Below are positions 34,217 through 43,926 of a stretch of DNA of 64,000 nt, piece by piece. The notes beneath the pieces are model-generated. The model saw only the letters and a list, made by a program, of their open reading frames with translations. It ran no database searches and was not told the origin of the DNA. A program made the position numbers and the translations under genes. Each line of letters opens with the position of its first letter. Position 1 is the first letter of the stretch. This DNA comes from Noviherbaspirillum sp. L7-7A (GTDB lineage: Bacteria; Pseudomonadota; Gammaproteobacteria; Burkholderiales; Burkholderiaceae_D): NCBI RefSeq assembly GCF_019052805.1, contig NZ_JAHQRJ010000002.1, positions 310,001 to 374,000 on the forward strand. The letters are read 5' to 3'.

Positions 34217-35398
34217 TTATCGAACGATTTGTTGCGTCTGCATGGCGCGGATCGCGCCCTCGTCGTAGCCCAGCTCACTTAGTATTTCGGTGCTGTGTTC
34301 GCCGAGCTTTGGGGGATTGAGTCGAATGCCGGGCCTCTCGCCGCCAAGTGTCAAAGGCAGCAATGCAGTCAAGGTTTCGCGTCCGTCGGGAAGCCTCATG
34401 GGTGCCAGCCCGCCGGTTTGCATTAAATGCGGATCGTCAAGCAGGTCGTGTGGCCGGGTAATCGGAGCAAAAGGCAAGCCGTGTTTTTCAAACACTGCCG
34501 ATAGCTCGGCGACGCTGTAGCGCGCCATCTCGGCACGCAGCAAGGGCATCATCCAATCGCGGGCAGACACTCTGTCATTATTGGTGATCAGGCGCAGGTC
34601 GGCTTTCAGGTCAGACAGGCCAAATGCATCGCAGAAGATGGCCCACTGCGTGTCGCTCACCACTGCCAGGAAGATCTGCTCGTTGTCCTTGACGTTGAAC
34701 ACGTCATACACCGCCCACGCGGAAATGCGACTGGGCATAGGTGCGGCCGGCTTGCCTGTCACCGCATACTGCATCATGTGCTGCGCGACCAAGAACACAT
34801 TGTTTTCATAAAGTGCGCTTTGTACTTCCTGCCCCCGGCCGGTCTGGGCGCGCTCTGCCAATGCAGCCATCGCGCCGAGGGCACCGAATATGCCGCCCAT
34901 GATGTCGTTGACGCTGGTACCGGCACGCAGCGGATCGCCAGGTCGCCCGGTCATGTACGCTAGGCCGCCCATCATCTGCACGACCTCATCAAGCGCCGTG
35001 CGATGGTCATAGGGGCCGGGCAGGAAGCCCTTGTGGCTGACATAGATCAGCCGTTCATTGCGGGCGGACAGGCTGGCATAGTCCAGCCCCAGCTTCTTCA
35101 TGGTGCCGGGCTTGAAGTTTTCGCTGACGATATCGGCCGTATCGATCAGCCTCAAGACCAGCTCTCTGCCTTCCGGCGTTTGCAAGTCGACAGCGATGCT
35201 CTTCTTGTTACGGTTGAACATCGGGAAGAAGCCAGCGCCGGAGCCGAGCAGCTTGCGGGTGTTGTCACCGCCGATCGGCTCGACCTTGATGACTTCCGCA
35301 CCCAGATCGGCCAGCACCATACCGCAGGTCGGCCCCATCACCATGTGCGTGAACTCAACGACGCGTACACCCTTGTAGGGAAGATGTTTAGCTGACAT
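34217..35398 (-). CDS. CaiB/BaiF family (class III) CoA-transferase
   Basis: 393 residues. N-terminal segment GVRVVEFTHMVMGPTCGMVL and LGAEVIKVEPIGGDNTRKL; SENFKPGTMKKLGL; the region expected to hold the catalytic Asp is TALDEVVQMMGGLAYMTGRP near residue 145; LPFAPITRPHDLLDDPH near residue 310. These enzymes transfer CoA between acids through an Asp-CoA anhydride. Its start overlaps the HMG-CoA-lyase-like gene by 11 bases. Coupled to a lyase, it would make the CoA thioester that the lyase cleaves, for example succinyl-CoA:hydroxymethylglutarate or citramalate type; the exact acid is inferred. Confidence 0.92.
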   Translation of the reverse strand: MSAKHLPYKGVRVVEFTHMVMGPTCGMVLADLGAEVIKVEPIGGDNTRKLLGSGAGFFPMFNRNKKSIAVDLQTPEGRELVLRLIDTADIVSENFKPGTMKKLGLDYASLSARNERLIYVSHKGFLPGPYDHRTALDEVVQMMGGLAYMTGRPGDPLRAGTSVNDIMGGIFGALGAMAALAERAQTGRGQEVQSALYENNVFLVAQHMMQYAVTGKPAAPMPSRISAWAVYDVFNVKDNEQIFLAVVSDTQWAIFCDAFGLSDLKADLRLITNNDRVSARDWMMPLLRAEMARYSVAELSAVFEKHGLPFAPITRPHDLLDDPHLMQTGGLAPMRLPDGRETLTALLPLTLGGERPGIRLNPPKLGEHSTEILSELGYDEGAIRAMQTQQIVR

Positions 35399-36338
35399 GC
35401 GACACTCCTTGTTGAAAACCTTTCGGCAGACCGGCTTCCGGCGTCATGCCATATAACGGCTCGCCCGGCAGGCCGGCCTTGAGCGGCTCCCGTGCCGCGA
35501 TCAGGCGGTCGATATCGATCCCGGTGCGCACGCCCATGGCTTCGAACATGAACACCAGGTCCTCGGTCACCACGTTGCCTGACGCGCCTGGCGCATACGG
35601 ACAGCCGCCCAGCCCGCCCAGCGAGGAATCGAAGACGCGCACGCCTTCTTCAAAGGCGGCCAGGCAGTTCGCCAGGCCAAGGCCGCGGGTATTGTGCATG
35701 TGCGCCGCGCCAGCCTTTTCGCCGATTTCCGAGCGCATGCGGCGAAACAGGCGCCGCACCTGCGCCGGATTGGCATAGCCGGTCGTGTCCGACAGGCCGC
35801 AGTCGTCGACCCCGGCCGCCGCACACCAGGCTGCCATCCGGATCACATCGTCCTCGGCGACCAAGCCTTGTATCGTGCAGCCGAACGCGGTGGAAATACC
35901 GGCTTCAATCTTTACGCCGGGCGCAGTGCGATTTCGCAGCGCGACGATCTCGCGCACCGTATCGATCATCTGTTCCCGCGTCTTACGCACATTTGCCAGC
36001 GAATGGGCCTCGCTGGCTGATACCGGGATGGTGACCTTGTGCACGCCTGCCGCTAGCGCCGCCTCGGCACCGCGCAGATTGGGCACCAGCGCCATCACGG
36101 TCAGGCCGGGCAATGTCAGTGCATGCCGGACGACTTCTTCCGCGTCCGCCATCTGCGGCAACAGTTTCGCCGGCACAAACGAGGCCACCTCGATCTCACG
36201 AATGCCTGCGTCATGCAAGGCGCTGATCCAGCGCTTCTTGTGCTCGGTCGGCATGGTTGCTTTGACGGACTGCAGCCCGTCGCGCGGGCCGACTTCGCTG
36301 ATCAAGACATCAGGTCCTGCTTTTGGATCAAAACTCAT
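35388..36338 (-). CDS. hydroxymethylglutaryl-CoA lyase family protein
   Basis: 316-residue TIM-barrel lyase of the HMGL-like family. N-terminal catalytic segment EVGPRDGLQSVKA (Arg and Asp), metal ligands in HMHNTRGLGLAN near residue 215, and the mobile cysteine loop GGLGGCPYAPGASGN near residue 248. The family splits 3-hydroxy-3-methylglutaryl-CoA to acetyl-CoA and acetoacetate; relatives cleave other 3-hydroxyacyl-CoA. The HxH is followed by Asn where the mitochondrial enzyme has Asp. ATG at 36338 has GAGGAG upstream. First gene of the IclR-linked operon. Confidence 0.9.
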   Translation of the reverse strand: MSFDPKAGPDVLISEVGPRDGLQSVKATMPTEHKKRWISALHDAGIREIEVASFVPAKLLPQMADAEEVVRHALTLPGLTVMALVPNLRGAEAALAAGVHKVTIPVSASEAHSLANVRKTREQMIDTVREIVALRNRTAPGVKIEAGISTAFGCTIQGLVAEDDVIRMAAWCAAAGVDDCGLSDTTGYANPAQVRRLFRRMRSEIGEKAGAAHMHNTRGLGLANCLAAFEEGVRVFDSSLGGLGGCPYAPGASGNVVTEDLVFMFEAMGVRTGIDIDRLIAAREPLKAGLPGEPLYGMTPEAGLPKGFQQGVSHVS

Positions 36339-36444
36339 CGTTGGACTCCTCAAATTACTTGGCACGGCAAACCTCCGCGCTGGCTCAAAGGGGTTGCTGT
36401 ACGGTTCTTCAAGCTAGATGTTTTTGGAATCAAGGCTGGACCGT

Positions 36445-36473
36445 TTGCAACGCTTTGTTCTGTCTGTTAGAAT
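36445..36473 (+). promoter_or_regulatory. sigma-70 type promoter of iclR gene
   Basis: -35 TTGCAA (36445-36450), 17-base spacer, -10 TAGAAT (36468-36473). The -10 lies inside the palindrome at 36465-36485, consistent with autoregulation. Confidence 0.5.
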
Positions 36474-36485
36474 GATGTTCTAACA
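36465..36485. promoter_or_regulatory. perfect palindrome, probable IclR operator
   Basis: TGTTAGAA-TGATG-TTCTAACA: two perfect 8-base arms around a 5-base centre, in the 209-base divergent gap between the lyase operon and the iclR gene. Size and position fit an IclR-family dimer site. Confidence 0.7.
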
Positions 36486-36547
36486 TTCGAAATAGTTTGC
36501 AAGTGCTTCCCATGCATGTCAAGTTTTTTTTAAGGAGATGAATTCCG

Positions 36548-37279
36548 ATGCCGCGCAAAGCCCAGACTGAATCGGTAGCAGATGTGAATGCCGCGCCTGG
36601 TGGTGCCGCTGCCGTGGACAAGGCGATCTCCCTTTTGGCGGCATTTCGCTCTGGCGATCGCGCGCTGGCGTTAGGTGAACTGGCCGAACGCACCCAGCTA
36701 TACAAAAGCACGGTGCTGCGCGCGATCGCTTCACTTGAGCACGCGCGGCTGATTCAGAAGATGCCTGACGGCAGGTATGCCTTAGGTAGTGAAATAGCGC
36801 GCTTGTATAGCATCTATGCAGCTTCGTTTTCGCTAGAAAGTATCGTGCTGCCAGCGCTGCAGGAACTTGTCAGGCAAACTGGCGAAAGTGCGGCCTACCA
36901 TGTCCGTCAGGGCGATTCACGTTTGTGCTTGTACCGGGTCGACTCGCCGCATCCAATACGGGACCATGTGCGTGCCGGCGAAGTGCTTCCTCTTTATCGC
37001 GGTGCAGGGGGGCGTGTACTGGTGGCTTTCGACGGGGAATTGCTGAAAAAGGCGCCAAGCGAAGAAGCGGAAATATATCGACAAATCGTCGAGCAGGGAT
37101 TTTGCGCGACCAGAGGCGATCGGCTGGCGGAGGTAGCCGGCATTTCCGCACCGGTGTTTCGGCAAGATCATCAACTTGCGGGAGCACTTACCCTAACGAT
37201 GCCAGCACACCGTTACGCCGATCATTACATTGAAAAAGTCATCACGACAGCAAAATCGTTGTCGAATCAAATGCCTTGA
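36548..37279 (+). CDS. IclR family transcriptional regulator
   Basis: 243 residues. Winged HTH about residues 22-80 (ALALGELAERTQLYKSTVLR, IASLEHARLIQK), then the IclR ligand domain (GESAAYHVRQGDSRLCLYRV, LYRGAGGRVLVAFDG, FCATRGDRLAEVAGISAPVF). RBS AAGGAG lies ten bases upstream. Divergent from the HMG-CoA-lyase/CoA-transferase/TTT operon, which it presumably controls in response to the imported acid or its CoA ester. Confidence 0.93.
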   Translation: MPRKAQTESVADVNAAPGGAAAVDKAISLLAAFRSGDRALALGELAERTQLYKSTVLRAIASLEHARLIQKMPDGRYALGSEIARLYSIYAASFSLESIVLPALQELVRQTGESAAYHVRQGDSRLCLYRVDSPHPIRDHVRAGEVLPLYRGAGGRVLVAFDGELLKKAPSEEAEIYRQIVEQGFCATRGDRLAEVAGISAPVFRQDHQLAGALTLTMPAHRYADHYIEKVITTAKSLSNQMP

Positions 37280-37901
37280 TGCGGAAAACTGGCCATGAAA
37301 AGGTGGAGGACCACTAGTCCGACCGGCGGCAACAGTCCTTCGACCCGTCTGCGGAGTCGCTCTGAATATAGGCCGACTTCAGGAATAACGCTGTAAAATA
37401 GCACTTATGGACGCCACTACTTCAAAAAGCGTTATTCTCCGTAATGCAGATGATGTGGCGTTGCCTATCGGATGGTGGGATTAGGGGCACAACTTTTCCC
37501 AAGCTGCCTTGCCTACCAGTGAAATTAATAAACTGGTAAGCGTCTGTCCCAATTGGTTTATGCCAGAGTGAACCCGATTTCCAAGCGCTACTTAACGCCT
37601 CCCGTATCCGTACCTGCTTCTGTCAGCGCCGGACCTAACTATTCTTGAGGCCAACCTGTCCTATCTTCGTAGCACGGGAAAACCGCTCAATAGATTGCGG
37701 GGAAGAATGTATTCGTCGCATATCCCGAAAATTCTGCTGACCCGGAATCAACAGCCGTACAAGATGTACGCCGTCTATTGAGCGCGCTATTGTTACCAAG
37801 CGCCCGGATACCGCGCCATTTATGCGTTACACGGTACCCGAAGAAACCTCTGACGACCTATGAAAACGTTTAGTCGAGTAAAACACATAGCCAGGCTCAG
37901 T
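37280..37901. other. intergenic stretch with a 10-bp inverted repeat, no gene seen
   Basis: GAATAACGCT (37383-37392) and AGCGTTATTC (37428-37437) form a perfect inverted repeat. Between and after them lies a 25-codon frame (37407-37484, DATTSKSVILRNADDVALPI and a few more residues) whose start resembles nothing I can name with confidence. No other coding signal was found in these 620 bases. Confidence 0.35.
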
Positions 37902-38318
37902 TTAGAGTGGTTTTGATACCGGCACGAGGGAAATAACATTTCCAGTGAAAGCGACGTCTTCGTGTACGCGGTCAATTTGTGCTAGAAGGCTTAGCAGGGT
38001 TTCCAGCCAGGGATAACGGCGAAAGCGCTCGCTCCGATTCGCGCCTTCAAGGCTTGCGATAAAGGCTGACGTCAAAACACGTGGCTGCGTCCGGCTACAT
38101 ACACCGCCATGAAGTTGCGCACGGCGGCCAAGATAGGCAAGTGCACAGGCGCGAAAATACGCCGTCTCCGTTTTATAACTCTTGAAGGCAATACTGCTTT
38201 CAACGTCTTCTTTTGTTATCCAGCGCTTGTATGCGACCCAGTCGCCTTCGGCTATGCAAATCTGCAGAGGACTTTGCGCGTTTTCTACTGTCCTGCTCGA
38301 GCAAATACTGGTCTCCAT
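37902..38318 (-). CDS. hypothetical protein
   Basis: 138 codons, ATG at 38318 with GGAG six bases upstream. The composition is protein-like, with segments LQICIAEGDWVAYKRWITKE and YFRACALAYLGRRAQLHGGV, a basic and Trp-containing soluble protein without signal or membrane span. I do not recognise a family. It sits between an empty stretch and the ISKra4 remnant. It may be real or an accidental frame. Confidence 0.35.
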   Translation of the reverse strand: METSICSSRTVENAQSPLQICIAEGDWVAYKRWITKEDVESSIAFKSYKTETAYFRACALAYLGRRAQLHGGVCSRTQPRVLTSAFIASLEGANRSERFRRYPWLETLLSLLAQIDRVHEDVAFTGNVISLVPVSKPL

Positions 38319-38515
38319 CCCCGACTCCCACTGTTTACTTTTATTACACTTGGTATGGATGATGCAACATTACTGTCGTGTGTTTCTGAATCCATGCTAT
38401 CCATTAAATTGCAATGAATCAACTTTTTTGCCGTCATTCATTGCCGACGTTGTATTTCGGCGTCGGATGTGTTGGCACCGTGGTCGTGCCGGTGAACCAA
38501 GGCCTAGACGTAGGA

Positions 38516-40057
38516 GAGAGCAGTTAAAACCGGAGGCAACCGTTCGGTCTAATTTGGCAATACATTATTGTTTTAATAACAATAAATAGAGACAGTTATG
38601 CGGATGGTCATCGAGGCACGCTTTGAAGACAATGCTGGTGGTAGTGTACCGGTCTGATTGGCTGAATTTGAAGCGCCGATGGTGAACTGACGCAGTTGGG
38701 ATTGACCTTAGCTGAAAGCAAACAACTTGTGCACGAAGCGCAGCGCGCTTTGGTCAACGTGCAAGCAAACGGTTTCGTGGCCGCGTCCAAACACTGCCCC
38801 CACTGCGGTGCAGCCTTGTCGATTAAGGCCAAACATACCATCCAATATCGAACGGTTTTTGGCAAGATGACCATCGACAGCCCCCAGCTGCGTGTCTGCA
38901 AGTGCGGTCAAGACACACGCAGCAAGTCATTTAGCCTGCTTGCAGCCGCGTTACCCGGACGCCCCAGTCCTGAATTGGAATACCTTTAGGTCAAGTGGGC
39001 AGCGCACCTACCGTATGCGGTCGCTACCGCGCTCTTGAAAGAAACTTTGCCGGTCGATCAGGCTATCTCTATCTCCGGCCTTAGGAACTGCATATAGACG
39101 GTCGGACAAGAACTGGACAACTCTACCGAAAGGGCCACTTACGGTGAACGCGTCGATCCGCCTGTAAATGGCAAGCTCAAGATTGTCGCCCTGGCAGTGG
39201 ATTCTGCATGGTTACGCCACCGCTCCTCACAACAGGAACAGGACGAAGCCAAATTGGCGCAGTATTTCCCGTCAAAAAAGCTTCCGTCCACTGGGCGGCA
39301 CGTGAACATCATCGCCGGCCGGTCCGCAATGATGGCAGCTGCAAAGTGTATGGCTATGTCAACCGGGAAGTCACCTCGGCCGCGACACGCCTTGACCACT
39401 TTCTCTCGGAGCAAGGCGCTGCGCAGGACCAAAGATAAACATCGTCTCCGACGGCGCAGGCGAATTCGAAAAAGCGGTCGACGGATCCAAAAGGCCGTTG
39501 ACTCGGATTCGGGATTGGTTTCATATCGCGATGAAATTTCGCGCAATCGAGCAATCGGTGCAGAAGTTTCCTGATCTGACAGCACCGAGCGGTCGCTCAG
39601 TGCAAGACGAAATCGCATCCGCGAAATAGCTGACGTGGTACGGCAGGGGTTCCGAAGAGGTGAAGACACTGAAAACCTCCATGACATGATTGGTCTCGCC
39701 CCGGAGGACGCGGCTTGCAGGGCGTTATGGTGGAATTGCGGAGGACATATTGGTACCTCGAATCTAATGCGCAATACCTGGTCAACTATGGATGCCGTTA
39801 TCGGCGCGGCATGCCGATCAGTAGCAGCATCGCTGAATCGGCGGTCAATGAAGTTGTCAGTTTGCGTTGCGCGAAAAAGCGGCAGATGCGTTGGACGAAT
39901 AAGGGGGCACACCTTCTTGTGCAGGTTCGGGCAGCGGTGCTGAACGGCGAGCTGAAAATGCGTGACATGCCTGATCGACGACGAACATTCACAGAAAAAA
40001 GAATGACGATCACTGCCAATGCGTAGCCTAGCGGTGCTTCCGGTTTTAACTGCTCTC
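38516..40057 (+). mobile_element. ISKra4-family insertion sequence remnant
   Basis: Terminal inverted repeats GAGAGCAGTTAAAACCGGA at 38516-38534 and its exact inverse at 40039-40057 frame a decayed transposase gene. At 1542 bases it is close to full length, so the decay is by point mutations and small indels rather than by truncation. Confidence 0.85.
38598..40026 (+). pseudogene. ISKra4-family transposase, multiply frameshifted
   Basis: Pieces in all three frames follow the family from end to end: start RMVIEARFEDNAGG with an early stop; LTLAESKQLVHEAQ; a zinc-ribbon-like segment HCPHCGAALSIKAKHTIQYR; DSPQLRVCKCG; VKWAAHLPYAVATALLKETL; VNIIAGRS; NIVSDGAGEFEKAV; RDWFHIAMKFRAIEQ; and the C-terminal NYGCRYRRGMPISSSIAESA, VNEVVSLRCAKKRQMRW, AHLLVQVRAAVLNGEL. 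At least four frame breaks and stops (for example at 38653 and 38989) show it is dead. Confidence 0.85.
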
Positions 40058-40800
40058 CTCAATCTCGTTTTTAATGCCCTTCGCCTCGTCGACCGGCAAT
40101 AGGTGCTGGGTGCGCGGAACGTCCCACATCCACTCAGGCAACCTCCATTGGGTAGCGGGAGGGCTTTTGCTGTATGTCTTGCGGACATGCCACTATGGGG
40201 GCCAGCAGACTGAGGAGTACGACGATTCTTGCATTTCGGAGTTTCCTAGCTATAGCTCCGGTCTTCAATTCTAATTCGATTCCCAGATTAGGTATCGTTC
40301 CATTCGAATACGATAAACCGCACTCATTAGCTTATTTTGATAAATCCCACATACAAATTTCGTAACAATTCTCGCAAACTAAAATAGAAGTTTGGTTTAT
40401 GACGGCCCTACTGCCTAATCATTGCGCACATAAAATTTCCAACAGGACTAATGCCGGTTATCAATGAACTAGTTGCAAAGCAATTACGATTATTTACTAT
40501 GGTAAACGCTATTCCTTGATTAGCTATAATTCATTGCGCCTATCGCTGGACCCGTTAAAATCTAAACCTTGGCATTGGCAGTTGATGAAAAAATCAAGTT
40601 TTTAATTGGCTCGGAAAGCTATCTGTTTTCCCTAGGCAACTAGGCACAAGCTAGCATACGAAGGTTCTAGCTGTGCATTGAAGCAATTATTTAGGTTGCA
40701 GATTAATGCTTCGTGCCCGAACGGGGTGCGAAAACGATTTTAAAGAATATTGGTTTATCCAAGGACCTGTTACGTCCTAACGATTTAAAGGGTATTAACA
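40058..40800. other. AT-rich intergenic stretch, no gene seen
   Basis: About 740 bases between the ISKra4 remnant and the lytic transglycosylase. The right 450 bases are strongly AT-rich and probably contain the transglycosylase promoter. No gene recognised. Confidence 0.4.
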
Positions 40801-41613
40801 ATGCGAAACAAAAAATTCCCACCCAGCAAAGCCATCCATAAAATTTCGTCGAAAATTATTAATAGAAATAATCTGATTCCTTTTTTTACAGGATCGCTTG
40901 GACTGTTCATTATCGGCACACAAATCTCACATTTAGCAGCCGACAGATTGCAGGCAAATGATTCGCAAACACAGTACCAGCGAAGCAAATCACCGTCGCA
41001 GGCAACAGTGGAGAAAAACGCGGTGCAGACCGCACCGGCGAAAAGCGAAATCGAGAAAGAGAAATCTGGCCCCACGGCAATCTGCGAGAAGGAAACGGGC
41101 AAAATTGCTAGTGCTTCCCCCAATCTTGATGCGCAGACCGGACATAGGCTCGCGTCCCACGTCGAGACGCGATACAAAGTCTCAGCCTCGACGGCAAGAG
41201 AGATTGTCACGACCACAATCTCCCTGAGTAAGAAAAACGATATGGATCCATATCTTGCCCTTGGCATCATTGCCAGTGAGTCCAGTTTCAATCACAAGGC
41301 GAGAAGCGGATATGGCGCCACAGGCTTAATGCAGGTCTACGCGCCTATTCATAAGAACGTGCTTGAGGATCTTGGAATTCGTTTAAAGAGTCGAAAACTA
41401 GTTGAGAAAGTCCTGACCGAGCACATTCCGCTAAATGTTGCTGCAGGCATCCGCATTTACAAGACTTATGAAAAGCAATACGGTTCGCCCAAAAAGGCAC
41501 TACAAGCGTACAACGGAGCAAAGCAGGATACGACATACTCCTACGCTAACAAAGTACTGGCGATGCAGGAACAGCTTCGACAGGTGGCGTCCCCATCAGG
41601 TGCATGTGCTTAA
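40801..41613 (+). CDS. lytic transglycosylase (SLT domain) with N-terminal anchor
   Basis: 270 residues. A hydrophobic segment (about 25-45, LIPFFTGSLGLFIIGTQ) anchors it in the inner membrane, followed by a Ser/Gln/Lys-rich linker and an SLT domain (about 120-260). The catalytic Glu is in LALGIIASESSFNHKARSGY, followed by ATGLMQV; NVAAGIRIYKTYEKQYGS and LQAYNGAK complete the lysozyme-like fold. It cleaves peptidoglycan between MurNAc and GlcNAc. AAAGGG eight bases upstream is the ribosome binding site. A lone gene in AT-rich surroundings; could serve a secretion apparatus or cell-wall remodelling. Confidence 0.88.
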   Translation: MRNKKFPPSKAIHKISSKIINRNNLIPFFTGSLGLFIIGTQISHLAADRLQANDSQTQYQRSKSPSQATVEKNAVQTAPAKSEIEKEKSGPTAICEKETGKIASASPNLDAQTGHRLASHVETRYKVSASTAREIVTTTISLSKKNDMDPYLALGIIASESSFNHKARSGYGATGLMQVYAPIHKNVLEDLGIRLKSRKLVEKVLTEHIPLNVAAGIRIYKTYEKQYGSPKKALQAYNGAKQDTTYSYANKVLAMQEQLRQVASPSGACA

Positions 41614-41728
41614 AGTTTGGTTGTATAGCGCTGCCCCAACCTTCTCGGTCATACAAAATGCGTTTCGAGCTTGAAATTGCGGCATCGATAACAGTAAATC
41701 GCCAGCGCTTGTGCAACTGGATGATTGA

Positions 41729-41851
41729 ATGCCCAGAAACAGCGACCAGCAGGAGGTTTTCGACCTTCTCGCGATCGCACATTCTGACCTTACTGACGAT
41801 CAACGGCGCATGATGAAAGTGTGGGAGCTAAAGAATGCCGTTTCTCCTTAA
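41729..41851 (+). CDS. small hypothetical protein
   Basis: 40 codons: PRNSDQQEVFDLLAIAHSDL then TDDQRRMMKVWELKNAVSP. Acidic/helical and protein-like, but no clear ribosome binding site and no family recognised. Tentative. Confidence 0.22.
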   Translation: MPRNSDQQEVFDLLAIAHSDLTDDQRRMMKVWELKNAVSP

Positions 41852-41975
41852 CTAATCCAGTTTTCGCCTTCTGATATACATCAACGCACCACTACTACAA
41901 GCCGCTTTCTCGCTATCGCAGCCTAAACTGAAGTCAAACGGTTTAGAGCAACTAACTGTTTTAGTGGAGAAAATC

Positions 41976-42461
41976 ATGCGATACAAAAACAAGTTGGCGG
42001 TCCTGGCAGTAGTTATTGCAGGATATTTTCCCTTTAGCCCATCAGTGTCGGCAGCAGAAAAGACATTGGAATTCAAGTTGGTAGTAAAACTATACGAACC
42101 GACAGCGCTAGAAGCGCCTAATGTGCCGGGTCAAATGATTACAGAATCAAAAGCTTTCGGCGTTGGTATATTTAAGGATGGTCGAATCGCGGTCAAGGAA
42201 TTCGTCACCGTTTCGGATCTCAACAAGGGAGTTGGTTCAATGTATGGATATAGCACCTATACCTTTGACGATGGCTCCACGATAACGGCCCGCTTTACCG
42301 GGGACTTTAAACCAAATCAGCCGGTGCATGGAGAATACAAGATCTTGTCAGGAACCGGCGCCTATGCAGGCGCAACAGGAACGGGCACTCTCGATAGCAT
42401 TCCGAATCAGTTTAAAGGAGCGAACTTGTTCAACATAAAGCTGATAGTGACAACGCCATGA
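41976..42461 (+). CDS. secreted allene oxide cyclase-like beta-barrel protein
   Basis: 161 residues with a signal peptide (about 1-24, ending SVSAA) and a beta-rich mature part. The C-terminal half GDFKPNQPVHGEYKILSGTG, AYAGATGTGTLDSI resembles the repeating G-x-G-x-Y/F strands of allene oxide cyclase/dirigent-like barrels. Ribosome binding site GGAG lies before the ATG at 41976. Bacterial members have no established function. Stands alone between the transglycosylase and an IS3 remnant. Confidence 0.72.
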   Translation: MRYKNKLAVLAVVIAGYFPFSPSVSAAEKTLEFKLVVKLYEPTALEAPNVPGQMITESKAFGVGIFKDGRIAVKEFVTVSDLNKGVGSMYGYSTYTFDDGSTITARFTGDFKPNQPVHGEYKILSGTGAYAGATGTGTLDSIPNQFKGANLFNIKLIVTTP

Positions 42462-42481
42462 AGGCATATGGCGTCTGTAGC

Positions 42482-43110
<629 letters not shown>

Positions 43111-43194
43111 AAACCGGTAGGAAGTGCGGAAGAAGCTGCAAGGCAAGCAGTGCCATAACGCTTGTCGTGCCATCGCGGCTAGGCTTAGCCAGCG

Positions 43195-43705
43195 GGAATG
43201 TCTCCCTACTTGCCGCTGCTGCCGCTACCTGTGCCGGCCGCTGCACCGGCGCCGTCGGCCCCGCCCGCGGTCCCAGCATGGCTGCAGCTTCGCCAGCGCC
43301 GCTGGGTGACAGTCCTTGGTGTCCTGACTCCTTGCCCGTCGGTTTCCTTAATAGCGCATTCCAGCCCATCCGGATCAGATGCAGCAATTGCCGGTCGACG
43401 ATGCGTCGTGCCAGCGCGCGCATCAGTTCTGAATGTGAAATGTTGCCGACGTAATCAGCAAGAACAGCGTCGACCACCTCCGTTTGTCCCCGGCGAATCC
43501 GTTCCTGCACCTCTTGCGCTGCCTGTTGGGCATTGCGGCCCGTCCGGTGCGCGTACTGCTTTGTTGGAAGGGCGGTTTTGAAGATCGGTTCGAGCACCAG
43601 CATTGCTGCTGTCATGCAGACCCGATCCGTACAGTCGAGATGTCCAGCGGCCTTAGCTTGCCGTTGGGCTTGGGAATGAACATCCTGCGAATCGGATCCA
43701 GTCGA
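43195..43705 (-). pseudogene. group II intron reverse transcriptase/maturase fragment
   Basis: Reading on the minus strand in shifting frames: RRMFIPKPNGKLRPLDISTV (RT domain 1), MTAAMLVLEPIFKTALPTKQ, YAHRTGRNAQQAAQEVQERI, VDAVLADYVGNISHSELMRA (domain 3, where active enzymes have a catalytic Asp), LARRIVDRQLLHLIRMG, then a shifted frame IKETDGQGVRTPRTV and finally a mutated GxPQG-like piece near 43200. The catalytic YADD block and maturase domain are absent. Frameshifts and truncation make it inactive. No intron RNA domains V/VI were identified. Confidence 0.7.
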
Positions 43706-43926
43706 GGAATGTGGTGCTGGTATTGCTGCCGACCGCCAGCTCCGGTGGATGCGGCCTATTTTGTTGAAAGCTTTGTCTCTCTTCGAAGCCACATGGGGCG
43801 GATAGTAGCCGAACTGCATGTCGAACTCATGACATACGCCAACCGGTGCGCCGTGCTGGCGGCATACCGACTGCGCGCGGCGGTTCCTGGACGAGGGCCA
43901 GTCTGATCAAGCGATTGCACGCATGA

